A DNA stretch of 64,000 bases from Prevotella sp. (GTDB taxonomy: Bacteria > Bacteroidota > Bacteroidia > Bacteroidales > Bacteroidaceae). Shown in pieces: positions 55,147 to 64,000 of the stretch (its first letter is position 1; each line of letters starts with the position of its first letter). The stretch spans positions 1 to 64,000 of the forward strand of contig JAEEJK010000058.1 in NCBI GenBank assembly GCA_016281815.1, in the 5' to 3' direction. Under the pieces are notes generated by a model. It did not search any database, was not told where the DNA came from, and was given only the letters and a program-made list of their open reading frames with translations. The translations under genes and the position numbers were made by a program.

Positions 55147-56922
55147 ATGAAAAAGAAAATCCAATTCAGTCTCGTCTATCGCGACATGTGGCAGTCATCC
55201 GGCAAATTCCAACCCAGGAAAGACCAGTTGGAGCGCATCGCACCCGCCATCATCGACATGGGCTGCTTCGCTCGCGTGGAGACCAATGGTGGTGCCTTCG
55301 AGCAGGTCAACCTACTGGCAGGCGAAAACCCCAATGCCGCCGTACGAGCATTCTGCAAACCATTCAACGAGGTGGGCATCAAAACACATATGCTCGACCG
55401 TGGCCTCAATGCACTTCGCATGTATCCCGTGCCTGATGACGTGAGACAACTGCAATACAAAGTGAAACACGCCCAAGGCGTGGACATTCCCCGTATCTTC
55501 TGCGGTCTGAACGACACCCGCAACATCATCCCGAGCATCAAGTGGGCTCTGGAGGCAGGCATGACACCCCAGGCCACCCTGTGCATCACCACCTCACCCG
55601 TGCACACCGTGGAATACTACAGCAGCATTGCCGACGAACTGATTGCAGCGGGAGCGCAGGAAATCTGCCTCAAGGACATGGCTGGCATCGGACAGCCCGC
55701 CATGCTCGGCAAACTGACCAAGTCGATCAAGGACAAGCACCCAGACATCATCATCCAGTATCATGGCCACTCCGGACCGGGTCTCTCCATGGCCTCCATC
55801 CTCGAGGTGTGCAACAATGGTGCCGACATCATCGATACCGCCATCGAACCGCTGTCTTGGGGCAAGGTGCACCCAGACATCATCTCCGTACAGAGCATGC
55901 TGAAGAACGAGGGCTTCGAGGTGGCTGACATCAACATGAAGGCTTACATGAAGGCTCGCTCCCTCACTCAGGAGTTCATCGACGACTGGCTGGGCTACTT
56001 CATCAACCCCGGCAACAAGCACATGAGTTCGCTGTTGCTCGGATGCGGTCTGCCGGGCGGCATGATGGGAAGTATGATGGCCGACCTCGGCGGCATCCAC
56101 CAGATCATCAACAAGACCCGTGTGAAGAAAGGTGAGCCCGAACTGTCCATCGACGACCTGCTTGTCAAACTCTTCGACGAGGTGGCATACGTATGGCCAA
56201 AGGTGGGCTACCCACCACTGGTGACCCCATTCTCGCAGTATGTGAAGAATATCGCGCTCACCAACCTCCTCACCATCGAGCAGGGCAAGGGCCGCTATGT
56301 GATGATGGACGATGCCATGTGGGGCATGGTGCTCGGCAAGAGCGGACGCATCCCCGGCGAGATTGCTCCGGAAATCAAGGAACTGGCTGCCAAGCAAGGA
56401 CGTGAGTTCACCGACGCCGATCCGCACACCCTCATCCCCAATGCCCTCGATGACTTCCGCAAGGAAATGGACGAGAACGGATGGGAATACGGTCCCGATG
56501 ACGAGGAACTCTACGAACTGGGCATGCACCCCGAGCAGTACCGCAACTTCAAGAGCGGGCAGGCCAAGAAGAACTTCCTCGCCGACCTGCAGAAGGCAAA
56601 GGATGCCAAATTGGGCACAAAACTCTCGCCCGAGCAGATTGCAGCCTTCAAGCACGCCAAGGCTGATGCCGTAGCGGCCCCCATCAAGGGTCAGATTTAC
56701 TGGGAGTTCAACGGCGAAGGCGAATGTGCCCCGACCGTCGAGCCCTACATCGGCAAGGAATACAAGGAGGGCGACATACTTTGTTACATCCAGGCTCCGT
56801 GGGGCGAGATAGTGGAAGTGCCCGCAGCCATCGGCGGACGACTGGTAGAGATCAACGCCAAACGCGGCAGCAAGGTGATGAAGGGCGATGTCATTGCCTA
56901 CATCGAGCGGCCTGAGCAATAA
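55147..56922 (+). CDS. OadA/PycB-like carboxyltransferase with a biotin domain that lacks its lysine
   Basis: A 591-residue cytoplasmic protein. Residues 1-300 form the carboxyltransferase barrel with YRDMWQSSGKF (metal-binding Asp), CLKDMAGIG (Lys normally carbamylated) and the metal ligands in YHGHSGPG. Residues 300-460 form the conserved C-terminal domain of PycB/OadA. Residues 510-591 have the fold of a biotinyl domain (YKEGDILCYIQAPWGEIVEVPA..., GGRLVEINAKRGSKVMKGD). The expected AMKM biotinylation motif reads APWG (codons GCT CCG TGG GGC at about 56793), so there is no biotin lysine. It may use a separate biotin carrier or decarboxylate oxaloacetate without one. It precedes the HD gene by 15 bases. 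Confidence 0.88.
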   Translation: MKKKIQFSLVYRDMWQSSGKFQPRKDQLERIAPAIIDMGCFARVETNGGAFEQVNLLAGENPNAAVRAFCKPFNEVGIKTHMLDRGLNALRMYPVPDDVRQLQYKVKHAQGVDIPRIFCGLNDTRNIIPSIKWALEAGMTPQATLCITTSPVHTVEYYSSIADELIAAGAQEICLKDMAGIGQPAMLGKLTKSIKDKHPDIIIQYHGHSGPGLSMASILEVCNNGADIIDTAIEPLSWGKVHPDIISVQSMLKNEGFEVADINMKAYMKARSLTQEFIDDWLGYFINPGNKHMSSLLLGCGLPGGMMGSMMADLGGIHQIINKTRVKKGEPELSIDDLLVKLFDEVAYVWPKVGYPPLVTPFSQYVKNIALTNLLTIEQGKGRYVMMDDAMWGMVLGKSGRIPGEIAPEIKELAAKQGREFTDADPHTLIPNALDDFRKEMDENGWEYGPDDEELYELGMHPEQYRNFKSGQAKKNFLADLQKAKDAKLGTKLSPEQIAAFKHAKADAVAAPIKGQIYWEFNGEGECAPTVEPYIGKEYKEGDILCYIQAPWGEIVEVPAAIGGRLVEINAKRGSKVMKGDVIAYIERPEQ

Positions 56923-56937
56923 CCTCACAACCTCACA

Positions 56938-57474
56938 ATGGATTACTGGAGAATCATCAACAAGTATTACAACGAGGATGCAGCCTTGCGCCGCATCCTC
57001 GTCGTTCATAGTGAGAGCGTGGCCAGAAAAGCACTGCAAATCGCCGATGCCCATCCCGAACTGGGCCTCGACCGGCAGTTCCTCCTCGAGGCTGCGATGC
57101 TTCACGACATCGGCATCTGCCAGACTGACGCACCGGGCATACTCTGCCATGGCTCACATCCTTATATATGTCACGGCATCCTCGGGGCCGCCATGCTGCG
57201 TGAAGAGGGACTGGAGCGTCACGCCCGCGTGTGTGAGCGACACACTGGTGCAGGGCTCTCGCTCGATGACATCGTCGGCCAAAACCTGCCCCTACCCCAC
57301 CAGAGTCTCCTGCCTGAGACCCTTGAGGAACAGGTCATCTGCTATGCCGACAAATTTTTCTCCAAAACCCGCCTCGACAGGGAAAAGACCATCGAGCAGG
57401 CTGAGCACAGTCTCGCGAAATTCGGCACAGAAGGGCTTCTCCGCTTCCAAAAATGGGAAAATCTCTTCAAATAA
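56938..57474 (+). CDS. HD-domain phosphohydrolase
   Basis: A 178-residue protein of the HDIG/YqeK-like type. The first His lies in ILVVHSESVARKA, the metal-binding HD pair in LEAAMLHDIGICQTD near residue 56, and further His and Asp ligands in HGILGAAML, CERHTGAG and CYADKFFS. Such small HD proteins hydrolyse nucleotides or other phosphate esters; the substrate is unknown. It starts 15 bases after the carboxyltransferase stop, so the two form an operon that ends at the hairpin at 57481-57516. Confidence 0.88.
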   Translation: MDYWRIINKYYNEDAALRRILVVHSESVARKALQIADAHPELGLDRQFLLEAAMLHDIGICQTDAPGILCHGSHPYICHGILGAAMLREEGLERHARVCERHTGAGLSLDDIVGQNLPLPHQSLLPETLEEQVICYADKFFSKTRLDREKTIEQAEHSLAKFGTEGLLRFQKWENLFK

Positions 57475-57480
57475 GCAGAA

Positions 57481-57516
57481 AATCTGCGATATGGCCCCTG
57501 AACCATATCGCAGATT
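57481..57516. terminator. Terminator of the carboxyltransferase-HD operon
   Basis: A perfect 14-bp stem (AATCTGCGATATGG at 57481-57494 with CCATATCGCAGATT at 57503-57516) and an 8-base loop are followed by TCTTATAT. It starts 7 bases after the HD stop. Confidence 0.85.
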
Positions 57517-57555
57517 TCTTATATAAAAGGTGCCTTCCCCTAAGGGCCTTGCCGT

Positions 57556-57734
57556 AATCTTAGGTAACTATTCTGCGAATCATCATTTGGAGTGCCCTGA
57601 CGGGCAGAAATGGTAAAAAAATGAATAAAAAAATGGTAATAAAAATATTTTCTTATAATTTTCTTATACATTTTCTTAAAATATCTCGCCGTAGGCGACT
57701 ACCTTTGCTATTCGCAGAATAGATACAATCTTAG
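57556..57734. mobile_element. MITE-like element with target duplication
   Basis: The element is 57564-57726 (163 bp). Its ends are 17-bp inverted repeats, GTAACTATTCTGCGAAT (57564-57580) and ATTCGCAGAATAGATAC (57710-57726), matching at 16 of 17 positions. It is flanked by the 8-bp direct repeat AATCTTAG (57556-57563 and 57727-57734), as expected for a target-site duplication. The interior is AT-rich and has no ORF, so it would need a transposase from elsewhere. A plus-strand -7-like TACCTTTG lies at 57700-57707. It sits in the lptD upstream region. Confidence 0.78.
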
Positions 57735-57793
57735 GAAAGAAAATTAAAAAATCTTATTTTATTTTGCTTTCCACTCGCTTATTAGTACTTTTG
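57733..57793 (+). promoter_or_regulatory. lptD promoter cassette, copy 1
   Basis: This 61-base unit is repeated without mismatch at 57818-57878, 85 bases on. It contains TTG (57764-57766), 19 bases and TACTTTTG (57786-57793). Copy 1 would give a leader of about 90 bases. A 14-bp palindrome CGAAAGTACTTTCG (57801-57814) lies between the copies. Confidence 0.8.
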
Positions 57794-57817
57794 GCTTTGC
57801 CGAAAGTACTTTCGCTC

Positions 57818-57878
57818 AGGAAAGAAAATTAAAAAATCTTATTTTATTTTGCTTTCCACTCGCTTATTAGTACTTTTG
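57818..57878 (+). promoter_or_regulatory. lptD promoter cassette, copy 2
   Basis: Identical to 57733-57793, with TTG (57849-57851), 19 bases and TACTTTTG (57871-57878). The lptD ATG is only 10 bases beyond the -7 box, so a transcript from this copy would be nearly leaderless. Confidence 0.8.
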
Positions 57879-57887
57879 CACTTTGGA

Positions 57888-60812
57888 ATGAAAGCGAGAC
57901 AGACGACAACGCTGCTTCTGATGACCGTCATGATGATGATGGCTGTTATTCCTGTGCCCGGTGCGAGATCGAAGGCACAGCAGCAACGGCTACCTGCCCA
58001 AGCGATTCCCAAAGACACCATTCTCCCAGAAGAAGCCACTCCCACGGGCATCATCCACTTAGGGAACACCAATGGTGCCACGCCCATCTACGAACAGCCC
58101 AGCGACACCATCCCCACCGACACCATTCACTTTGATGAGACGGCAGGACCAGATACGCTGTCGATGGACTCGCTCCAACTGGCTATCTACCACTACAACA
58201 AAGCCATCGACGACTCACTGCGCCTCGACTCACTCAACCGCGCCAAACCCAACGGCATCGAGGCACCCGTGACCTTCAGCGCCAAAGACTCCATCGTCTA
58301 TGATGCCCTCTCAAAAGATGCCTACCTCTATGGCAGCACCAATGTGGAGTATCAGGAAATGACCCTCGCCAGTGCCAACGCTCATGTCAACCTCGGCAAA
58401 AGCCTCGTGGATGCCAATGGCGTGCCCGACTCCACCACCACCAACGGACAAAGCGGCACACCTATTTTCAAAATGGGCAGCGACCAATATGAGAGTGACT
58501 CCATCCGATATAATTTCAAGACGAAGAAAGGATTCATCGACAATGTGTATACCGAACAGGAGGACGGCTACATAAGAAGCCAATTTGCCAAGCGTGACAG
58601 CGAAGGCAACCTATACCTGGCCAAAGGCCGCTACACCACCTGCGACGAGGAGCATCCCGACTTCTACATCGCTTTGTCACGTGCCAAGATCCGTCCGGGA
58701 AAAGATGTCTTCTTCGGGTCTGCCTATCTCGTCGTAGCCGACGTTCCCCTTCCCCTTGCCATCCCCTATGGCTTTTTCCCGTTCACCAAGAGTTACTCCA
58801 GCGGCTTCATCATGCCCACTTACGGCGATGAGAGCGCAAGAGGATTCTATCTGCGCGACGGCGGATACTATTTTGCCATGAGCGACAAATGGGACCTCAA
58901 ACTGCTCGGCGAGATCTACACCAAAGGTTCTTGGGGACTGTCTGCTGCCTCCAACTACAGAAAGCGCTATAGGTACAGCGGCTCGTTCTTCATCAGTTAT
59001 CAGGACACCAAGAACGGTGACAAAGGCATGCCCGACTTCGTGGAGCAGGAGAGTTTCAAACTGCAGTGGAGCCACAGGAAAGACTCAAAAGCCAATCCTT
59101 TCAGCACACTTTCTGCCAGTGTCAACTTCGCCACATCGAGTTATGAGCGAAACAACCTGTCAAGCATGTACAACCCTCAGACCATGACACAGAGCACGCG
59201 TACCTCATCGATGAGTTACAGCACACAGTTCTCAAGCATCGGACTGAACGTCAACTTGTCGGCCAACCTTTCACAGAACATGCGCGACACCACCATCTCC
59301 ATGACCATGCCCGACCTGAACCTATCCATCAGCCGGTTCTACCCCTTCAAGCGCAAGAAAGCGGCAGGTGCGGAAAGGTGGTATGAGAAGATATCCATGT
59401 CCTACACAGGAAGGATGAGCAACTCCATAGACACAAAGGAAAACCAACTTCTCCACTCCAGCATCATCAAGGACTGGAAAAACGGTTTCCAGCATACCAT
59501 CCCCATCAACGGCAGTTTCACCCTGTTCAATTACCTGAACATCAACCCGTCGATCAACTTCACCGACCGCATGTATACCTCCAAGATTACCAAATATTGG
59601 GACGAGGAGAACTATGTGGAGAAGGCCGACACCACCTACGGGTTCCACAACATCTACAACTGGAGTCTGAATCTCGGAGCCTCAACGAAGATTTATGGAT
59701 TCTGGATTCCCAGCCGCAAGATTTTCGGTGACAAGATCGACCGCATCCGCCACGTCATCACTCCTACCGTTACCTTTAGTTACTCGCCTGATTTCAGTGC
59801 ACGGCGATATGGCTTCTATGACTCCTACCAAAGGACAGATGCTGAAGGCAATGTGACACTCGTGGAATATTCGCCTTATTCAAATGGTCTCTACGGTGTG
59901 CCAGGAAAAGGAAAGACGGGGAGCGTCTCTCTTGACGTGTCCAACAATCTGGAAATGAAGGTGCGCGACTCCAATGACTCTCTGAAAGTCATCAGCCTCA
60001 TCGATGAACTGGGAGCCTCGATGTCGTACAACATGGCCGCAAAGGAGCGTCCATTGAGCGACCTTTCCATGAGGATACGACTCAAATGGTGGAAAAACTA
60101 CACGTTCAATATGAACGCCGTCTTCTCCACTTATGCCTATGAACTTGACGAGAACGGCAATCCCTATATAGGCACTCACACCGAGTATGGATATGGGCGT
60201 TTCGGACGTTTCCAGGGCATGTCGCAAAACATATCGTTCACGCTCACTCCCGAAAAAATCAAGAAATGGTTTGGCGGAGGTGATGACGATGATGATGACA
60301 GGAAAGGAAAAGAGGATGATGACGATGACGAGGGTGTTGACCCGGATATAGAGACCAATGTGGACGATGACATGATCAAGGGCCAGCGGGGTGCCAAGCA
60401 AAAAGGCATGGCAGAGACCGATGACGACGGTTACATGTCCTTCAACATGCCCTGGTCACTGTCTTTCGGTTATGGCATCACCATGAGGGAAAACACAAGC
60501 GGGAAGTTCAACAAAAAGACCATGCGCTATCCCTATAAGTTTACCCAGACACTCAACATGAGCGGAAACATCATGCTGAGCAAGGGATGGAACATCAGTT
60601 TCTCATCAGGTTATGACTTCGAAAATCACAAGATTTCCATGACCACGGCTTCGCTCTCACGCGACCTTCACTGCTTCAACATGTCGTGCTCCGTGGTGCT
60701 CGCACCCTACACCAGTTACAACTTCACTTTCCGATGCAACGCATCCACACTCACCGACGCGCTGAAATACGACAAGAAAAGCGGTATGAGCAATGCCGTC
60801 CAATGGTATTAA
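57888..60812 (+). CDS. lptD: LPS-assembly outer-membrane protein LptD
   Basis: A 974-residue outer-membrane protein of the Bacteroidetes LptD type, which inserts lipopolysaccharide into the outer leaflet. A signal peptide (TLLLMTVMMMMAVIPVPGA) precedes a Thr/Asp-rich linker and an OstA-like jelly-roll domain (about 130-270, DAYLYGSTNVEYQEM). The large beta-barrel starts near PLPLAIPYGFFPF and YSSGFIMPTYGDESARGFYLRDGGYYF (in pieces), the typical LptD barrel entry. A loop near 800-830 is a tract of Asp and Glu (DDDDDDRKGKEDDDDDEG) coded by GAT/GAC repeats. The start is the ATG at 57888; the longer frame begins at a TTG that is the -33 element of the promoter. Its stop overlaps the stop of the convergent antiporter gene at TTAA (60809-60812). 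Confidence 0.9.
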   Translation: MKARQTTTLLLMTVMMMMAVIPVPGARSKAQQQRLPAQAIPKDTILPEEATPTGIIHLGNTNGATPIYEQPSDTIPTDTIHFDETAGPDTLSMDSLQLAIYHYNKAIDDSLRLDSLNRAKPNGIEAPVTFSAKDSIVYDALSKDAYLYGSTNVEYQEMTLASANAHVNLGKSLVDANGVPDSTTTNGQSGTPIFKMGSDQYESDSIRYNFKTKKGFIDNVYTEQEDGYIRSQFAKRDSEGNLYLAKGRYTTCDEEHPDFYIALSRAKIRPGKDVFFGSAYLVVADVPLPLAIPYGFFPFTKSYSSGFIMPTYGDESARGFYLRDGGYYFAMSDKWDLKLLGEIYTKGSWGLSAASNYRKRYRYSGSFFISYQDTKNGDKGMPDFVEQESFKLQWSHRKDSKANPFSTLSASVNFATSSYERNNLSSMYNPQTMTQSTRTSSMSYSTQFSSIGLNVNLSANLSQNMRDTTISMTMPDLNLSISRFYPFKRKKAAGAERWYEKISMSYTGRMSNSIDTKENQLLHSSIIKDWKNGFQHTIPINGSFTLFNYLNINPSINFTDRMYTSKITKYWDEENYVEKADTTYGFHNIYNWSLNLGASTKIYGFWIPSRKIFGDKIDRIRHVITPTVTFSYSPDFSARRYGFYDSYQRTDAEGNVTLVEYSPYSNGLYGVPGKGKTGSVSLDVSNNLEMKVRDSNDSLKVISLIDELGASMSYNMAAKERPLSDLSMRIRLKWWKNYTFNMNAVFSTYAYELDENGNPYIGTHTEYGYGRFGRFQGMSQNISFTLTPEKIKKWFGGGDDDDDDRKGKEDDDDDEGVDPDIETNVDDDMIKGQRGAKQKGMAETDDDGYMSFNMPWSLSFGYGITMRENTSGKFNKKTMRYPYKFTQTLNMSGNIMLSKGWNISFSSGYDFENHKISMTTASLSRDLHCFNMSCSVVLAPYTSYNFTFRCNASTLTDALKYDKKSGMSNAVQWY

Positions 60813-63058
60813 TTTGACATCAGCCGCTCAAGGTCATCCTCCTCACCGACAACCCATAGGATGTCGCCCTTGGCAAACTGATAGGAAGGAGATACCCTCG
60901 ACAGATTTTCCTTGCCTTCCTCCAAGCCCACCACCATACAGTTGAAAATGTGGCGTATCCCACTCTCTTCCAAAGTCTTCCCCACAAACTGACTTTCACC
61001 TCCGATAATCATTCTGCGGAGTTTCATCTCGCGCTTTTCCAACTCATAATCTTCTTCGAACACCTCATCGGACAGGGCACGGCCGAAGGCTGCCAACTGC
61101 TCGTCGCTGCCGATTACCTGCAACTTATCTCCCGGATAGATCACCGAATCGCCCTCAGGGATGTTGAGCCGGTGGGTGGCCCGAAGGATGCTGCTCACAT
61201 GCACGCCATATTTGTGACCCAGAGCCAGTTGCGCCAACGACTTGCCCGACCACTTGGAGTCGGCGGGCACATCGAAGTCGGCGATGTGGATGTCACGGTC
61301 GAGCAGTCTGCCCTCAAACAAGGGACGCTTGCGGCCAGTCACTTGCGCCTCGATGTCACGAGAGCGCAGGTTTTGGATGAACATTCTCTCCAGACGTATG
61401 CTCCTCGCCTTCAGACCACGTGAGAGGATCATCATCACGACCACCGCCACACCGATACTGACAAGAACGGCTGCAGAAAAATGCGACAGGTGATAGCACA
61501 CATAGAAAACAAACGCAACCGCTATGATTACTCTCACCAATATGGTGAAAGCCAGTGGAAAACGGTTGAGACGGCTGGATATCCAAAGTGCCCTGAAATC
61601 CTCGCTGTGGTTCTTCTTCATCACGATGGCACGGAGAAACGGCGAGATAAGTGTGATGGTGAGCAGGCCACACACAGCATTTGCCCACCATAGCGACAGT
61701 ATCCTCTGGATGAATGGCAGGAAGAAGGTGAACATCAAGGCGATGGTCGCCGCAGAGAGGATGGAGTAAATGATTGTAATGACACTCAGCGAGATGAGCA
61801 GGTTGCGCCAACGGCCCTTCTCTCCATGTGCAGAGGGCTGACTCATCGTCAGGTGGTTGAGCCGTCTGACCCAAGCCTTGGGCAGGTGCCGCTCCAAAAA
61901 GTCATAACACGGGATGGCTGCCTTCATCATATAAGGCGTGAGGAAGGTGGTGATGACCGACACGGCGACAATCACCGGATAAAGGAAATCGCTGACAACA
62001 TGGAGCGAATGGCCTAATGTGGCGATGATGAACGAGAACTCACCAATCTGTGCCATAGAGAAGCCGCACCTCATGGCCGACTTGAGCGACTGGCCACTGA
62101 AAAGGAAGCCCAGACTGCCGAAAATGGCCTGTCCAAACAGGATGACCAGCACCAAAGAAATAATCGGCACAGCATACTGGACGATGATGCCCGGCTCCAC
62201 CAACATGCCCACAGAAACGAAGAAGATGGCACCAAAAAGATTCTTTACCGGCTCCACAAGTTTGATGATCTTCTCCGCCTCAATGGTCTCCGCCAGGATA
62301 GAACCCATGACGAAAGCACCGAAAGCACCACTAAACCCAACTTCGGTGGAGATAACTGCCATCAGACAGCACATGCCTAAGGAAACTATCAGGAGCATCT
62401 CTGCATTGACCAACTTGCGCACGGAACGCAGGAACAAAGGGATAATGAAAATGCCCACAACAAACCACAACACCAGAAAGAAACCGATGCGGAGAACGCT
62501 ATCGAGCATCTCTCCTCCTCCCGGAGTGCCACCCTTAGCCATGGCCGACAACATCACCATCATCACGATGGCCAAGATATCCTCGAGGATGAGCACACTC
62601 ATCACCAATCCCGAGAAATTCTGCTGGCGCAGTCCGAGGTCGTCGAACGCCTTGTAGATGATCGTGGTGGAACTCATGGCGAGCATGCCTCCGAGGAAGA
62701 TGCGGTTCATCTGACTCCATCCGAAACAGTGCCCGGCAATGACACCCAATGTCATCATGCTGAACACGATGGTGGTGGTGGCAATGATGGGAGCCGCCCC
62801 CATCCTGAGAATTTTCTTGAAGGAAAAGTCCAGGCCGAGTGAGAACAGGGTGAACATCACACCGATGTTGGCCCACGTCTCTATCGACTGCTCATCACCC
62901 ACAGTCATGGTGTAAGGCATATGGGGACCCACTAAAAAACCAGCGACGAGGTAGCCCAGAACAAGGGGCTGCCTCAGTCGCTTGAAAATAATGGACACTA
63001 TGCCTGCCACAATGAGGATGAGCGCCAAATCCATGACGAGCACCGGCAGTTCAGACAT
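60809..63058 (-). CDS. CPA2-type monovalent cation:proton antiporter with TrkA_C domains
   Basis: A 749-residue inner-membrane transporter. Residues 1-385 are the Kef-like Na+/H+ exchanger domain with about 12 helices (RQPLVLGYLVAGFLVGP, FTLFSLGLDFSFKKI, AMSSTTIIYKAFDD). A further group of helices at about 420-560 is an extension beyond the core fold. The C-terminal 200 residues contain two TrkA_C-like regulatory domains (ADFDVPADSKWSGKSLAQLALGHKYG in pieces; MIIGGESQFVGKTLEESG). It probably exchanges K+ or Na+ for H+. The convergent overlap with lptD is only the shared TTAA of the two stops. Confidence 0.9.
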   Translation of the reverse strand: MSELPVLVMDLALILIVAGIVSIIFKRLRQPLVLGYLVAGFLVGPHMPYTMTVGDEQSIETWANIGVMFTLFSLGLDFSFKKILRMGAAPIIATTTIVFSMMTLGVIAGHCFGWSQMNRIFLGGMLAMSSTTIIYKAFDDLGLRQQNFSGLVMSVLILEDILAIVMMVMLSAMAKGGTPGGGEMLDSVLRIGFFLVLWFVVGIFIIPLFLRSVRKLVNAEMLLIVSLGMCCLMAVISTEVGFSGAFGAFVMGSILAETIEAEKIIKLVEPVKNLFGAIFFVSVGMLVEPGIIVQYAVPIISLVLVILFGQAIFGSLGFLFSGQSLKSAMRCGFSMAQIGEFSFIIATLGHSLHVVSDFLYPVIVAVSVITTFLTPYMMKAAIPCYDFLERHLPKAWVRRLNHLTMSQPSAHGEKGRWRNLLISLSVITIIYSILSAATIALMFTFFLPFIQRILSLWWANAVCGLLTITLISPFLRAIVMKKNHSEDFRALWISSRLNRFPLAFTILVRVIIAVAFVFYVCYHLSHFSAAVLVSIGVAVVVMMILSRGLKARSIRLERMFIQNLRSRDIEAQVTGRKRPLFEGRLLDRDIHIADFDVPADSKWSGKSLAQLALGHKYGVHVSSILRATHRLNIPEGDSVIYPGDKLQVIGSDEQLAAFGRALSDEVFEEDYELEKREMKLRRMIIGGESQFVGKTLEESGIRHIFNCMVVGLEEGKENLSRVSPSYQFAKGDILWVVGEEDDLERLMSN

Positions 63059-63080
63059 AAACGGATGTGTTTAGAACGGG

Positions 63081-64000
63081 TTAGTCGTTGTATTTGGCGG
63101 TCAGTTCACAGATCTTCACAATCACCTGCATGGCCTTCTCCATCACCTGAACAGAGACGAACTCGTAAGGACCATGGAAGTTGACCCCTCCTGCGAAAAT
63201 ATTGGGGCATGGCAGGCCCTTGAAAGACAACTGCGCGCCGTCGGTTCCGCCCCTGATGGGCTGCACACGGGGAGGAACACCGCACTCCTGCATGGCCATG
63301 AGCACCAGGTCGATGACATGCATGTTGGGGTCGATCATCTCCTTCATGTTGTAATATTGGTCGGACACCTCTATCTTACAGGTGTTCTCACCATAGCGGC
63401 TGTTGATCTCGTCAGCACACTGGCAGATGAAACGCTTGCGCTCCTCAAAACGCTCACGGTCATGGTCGCGGATGATGTAGGACAATTGCGCTCCCTCGAT
63501 ATTCGACTGGATGCCCAGCAGATGGTAGAATCCCTGATAGCCATCAGTTGCCTCTGGGGTCTCTGCGGAGGGAAGCAATGAGATGAACTCTGCCGCCACA
63601 CGGTTGGCATTCACCATCTTTCCTTTGGCATAGCCCGGATGTACACTCACTCCGGTGATGCGCACCTTGGCAGAAGCCGCATTGAAGTTCTCATACTCCA
63701 GTTCTCCCAGGTCACCACCGTCAATGGTGTAAGCCCATTCGCAGCCAAACCGCTCCACATCGAAATGATGGGCACCCATGCCGATTTCCTCGTCGGGATT
63801 GAAAGCCACCCGTATTTCACCATGTTTGATCTCATCATGGTCGCGAAGGAAGCACATGGCCTGAATAATCTCGGCGATCCCCGCCTTGTCGTCGGCACCG
63901 AGCAAGGTCTTTCCATCGGTGACGATAAGGTCTTCTCCCACATGCGACAGCAATTCTGGGAACTTGCTTGGAGAGGAGATGATGCCCTCAGAGAGAACGA
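63081..64000 (-). CDS. pepT: Peptidase T (tripeptide aminopeptidase), N-terminus outside the window
   Basis: The C-terminal 306 residues of an M20-family di-zinc aminopeptidase that removes N-terminal residues from tripeptides. The visible frame is open to the right edge ([17 protein letters not shown] at the edge). Family motifs are [20 protein letters not shown] (metal-bridging Asp), [13 protein letters not shown] (catalytic Glu), [30 protein letters not shown] and [20 protein letters not shown]. The stop is at 63081. It lies 22 bases upstream of the antiporter start in the same direction, so the two may be co-transcribed. The full protein is normally about 410 residues, so roughly 100 are missing. 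Confidence 0.95.
   Translation of the reverse strand, partial: VLSEGIISSPSKFPELLSHVGEDLIVTDGKTLLGADDKAGIAEIIQAMCFLRDHDEIKHGEIRVAFNPDEEIGMGAHHFDVERFGCEWAYTIDGGDLGELEYENFNAASAKVRITGVSVHPGYAKGKMVNANRVAAEFISLLPSAETPEATDGYQGFYHLLGIQSNIEGAQLSYIIRDHDRERFEERKRFICQCADEINSRYGENTCKIEVSDQYYNMKEMIDPNMHVIDLVLMAMQECGVPPRVQPIRGGTDGAQLSFKGLPCPNIFAGGVNFHGPYEFVSVQVMEKAMQVIVKICELTAKYND

Noticed and set aside
55594..57150. 518-codon open frame on the minus strand opposite the carboxyltransferase gene
   Set aside because: It is a shadow of a strongly conserved plus-strand gene with clear family motifs and promoter; the antisense protein resembles nothing and has no promoter.
57849..57887. Upstream TTG start for lptD
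   Set aside because: The TTG is the -33 element of promoter copy 2, and the signal peptide begins at the ATG at 57888.

Overview
The window reads as chromosome from a member of the Bacteroidales, most likely a Prevotella-like gut or rumen bacterium. The evidence is direct: at least seven intergenic regions carry the Bacteroidetes sigma-A promoter signature (TTG, 19-20 bases, TAnnTTTG); there is a fused hybrid two-component (HTCS) regulator; many secreted glycan-active enzymes occur; and several secreted proteins share a C-terminal tail of the YNLxG...KGIYIxxGKKV type. No rRNA, tRNA, CRISPR array, transposase gene or SusC/SusD pair is visible.

Layout. 1-560: tmRNA (ssrA, minus strand) with terminator and promoter. 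698-1165: small secreted protein. 1267-12652 (minus): a coherent block consisting of a membrane-bound SpoIIE-type phosphatase/kinase, a STAS anti-sigma-antagonist-like protein, a 2435-residue NRPS (C-A-T-C-A-T-reductase) starting 4 bases after the STAS stop codon, and a MATE exporter. This looks like a natural-product locus under partner-switching control and is the most unusual system here. 13049-13630: unknown protein with a clean promoter. 13687-44282: a plant-cell-wall region with a GH3/CBM6 xylosidase-like enzyme, a surface protein with repeated modules, an HTCS regulator lacking its ATPase domain, a pectin methylesterase-pectate lyase fusion, an outer-membrane porin, a GH31, two CE1 esterases flanking a GH3, a GH43, a CotH-type kinase, and then xylA and xylB. 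Together these would trim pectin and (arabino)xylan or xyloglucan side chains and carry xylose into the pentose phosphate pathway.

44493-57474 is mostly housekeeping: a winged-helix protein with a histone-like tail, aspS, an orphan trpB2, free methionine-R-sulfoxide reductase, a Na/Ca exchanger, a TlpA-like thioredoxin, a queuosine transporter and queF behind a recognisable preQ1-I riboswitch, a lipoprotein, an Ntn-type amidase, an OadA/PycB-like carboxyltransferase whose biotin lysine is missing, and an HD phosphohydrolase. 57475-57887 contains a 163-bp MITE-like element with 17-bp inverted ends and an 8-bp target duplication, followed by a duplicated 61-bp cassette that carries a full promoter in front of lptD. 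The window ends with lptD, a CPA2 antiporter and the C-terminal part of pepT.

Short heptameric minisatellites (ATTGAAG, AACTATG) and a TTAACTACTTAACTTC-type repeat recur in intergenic DNA. One lies in frame inside the NRPS gene and one supplies the end of the MATE gene.
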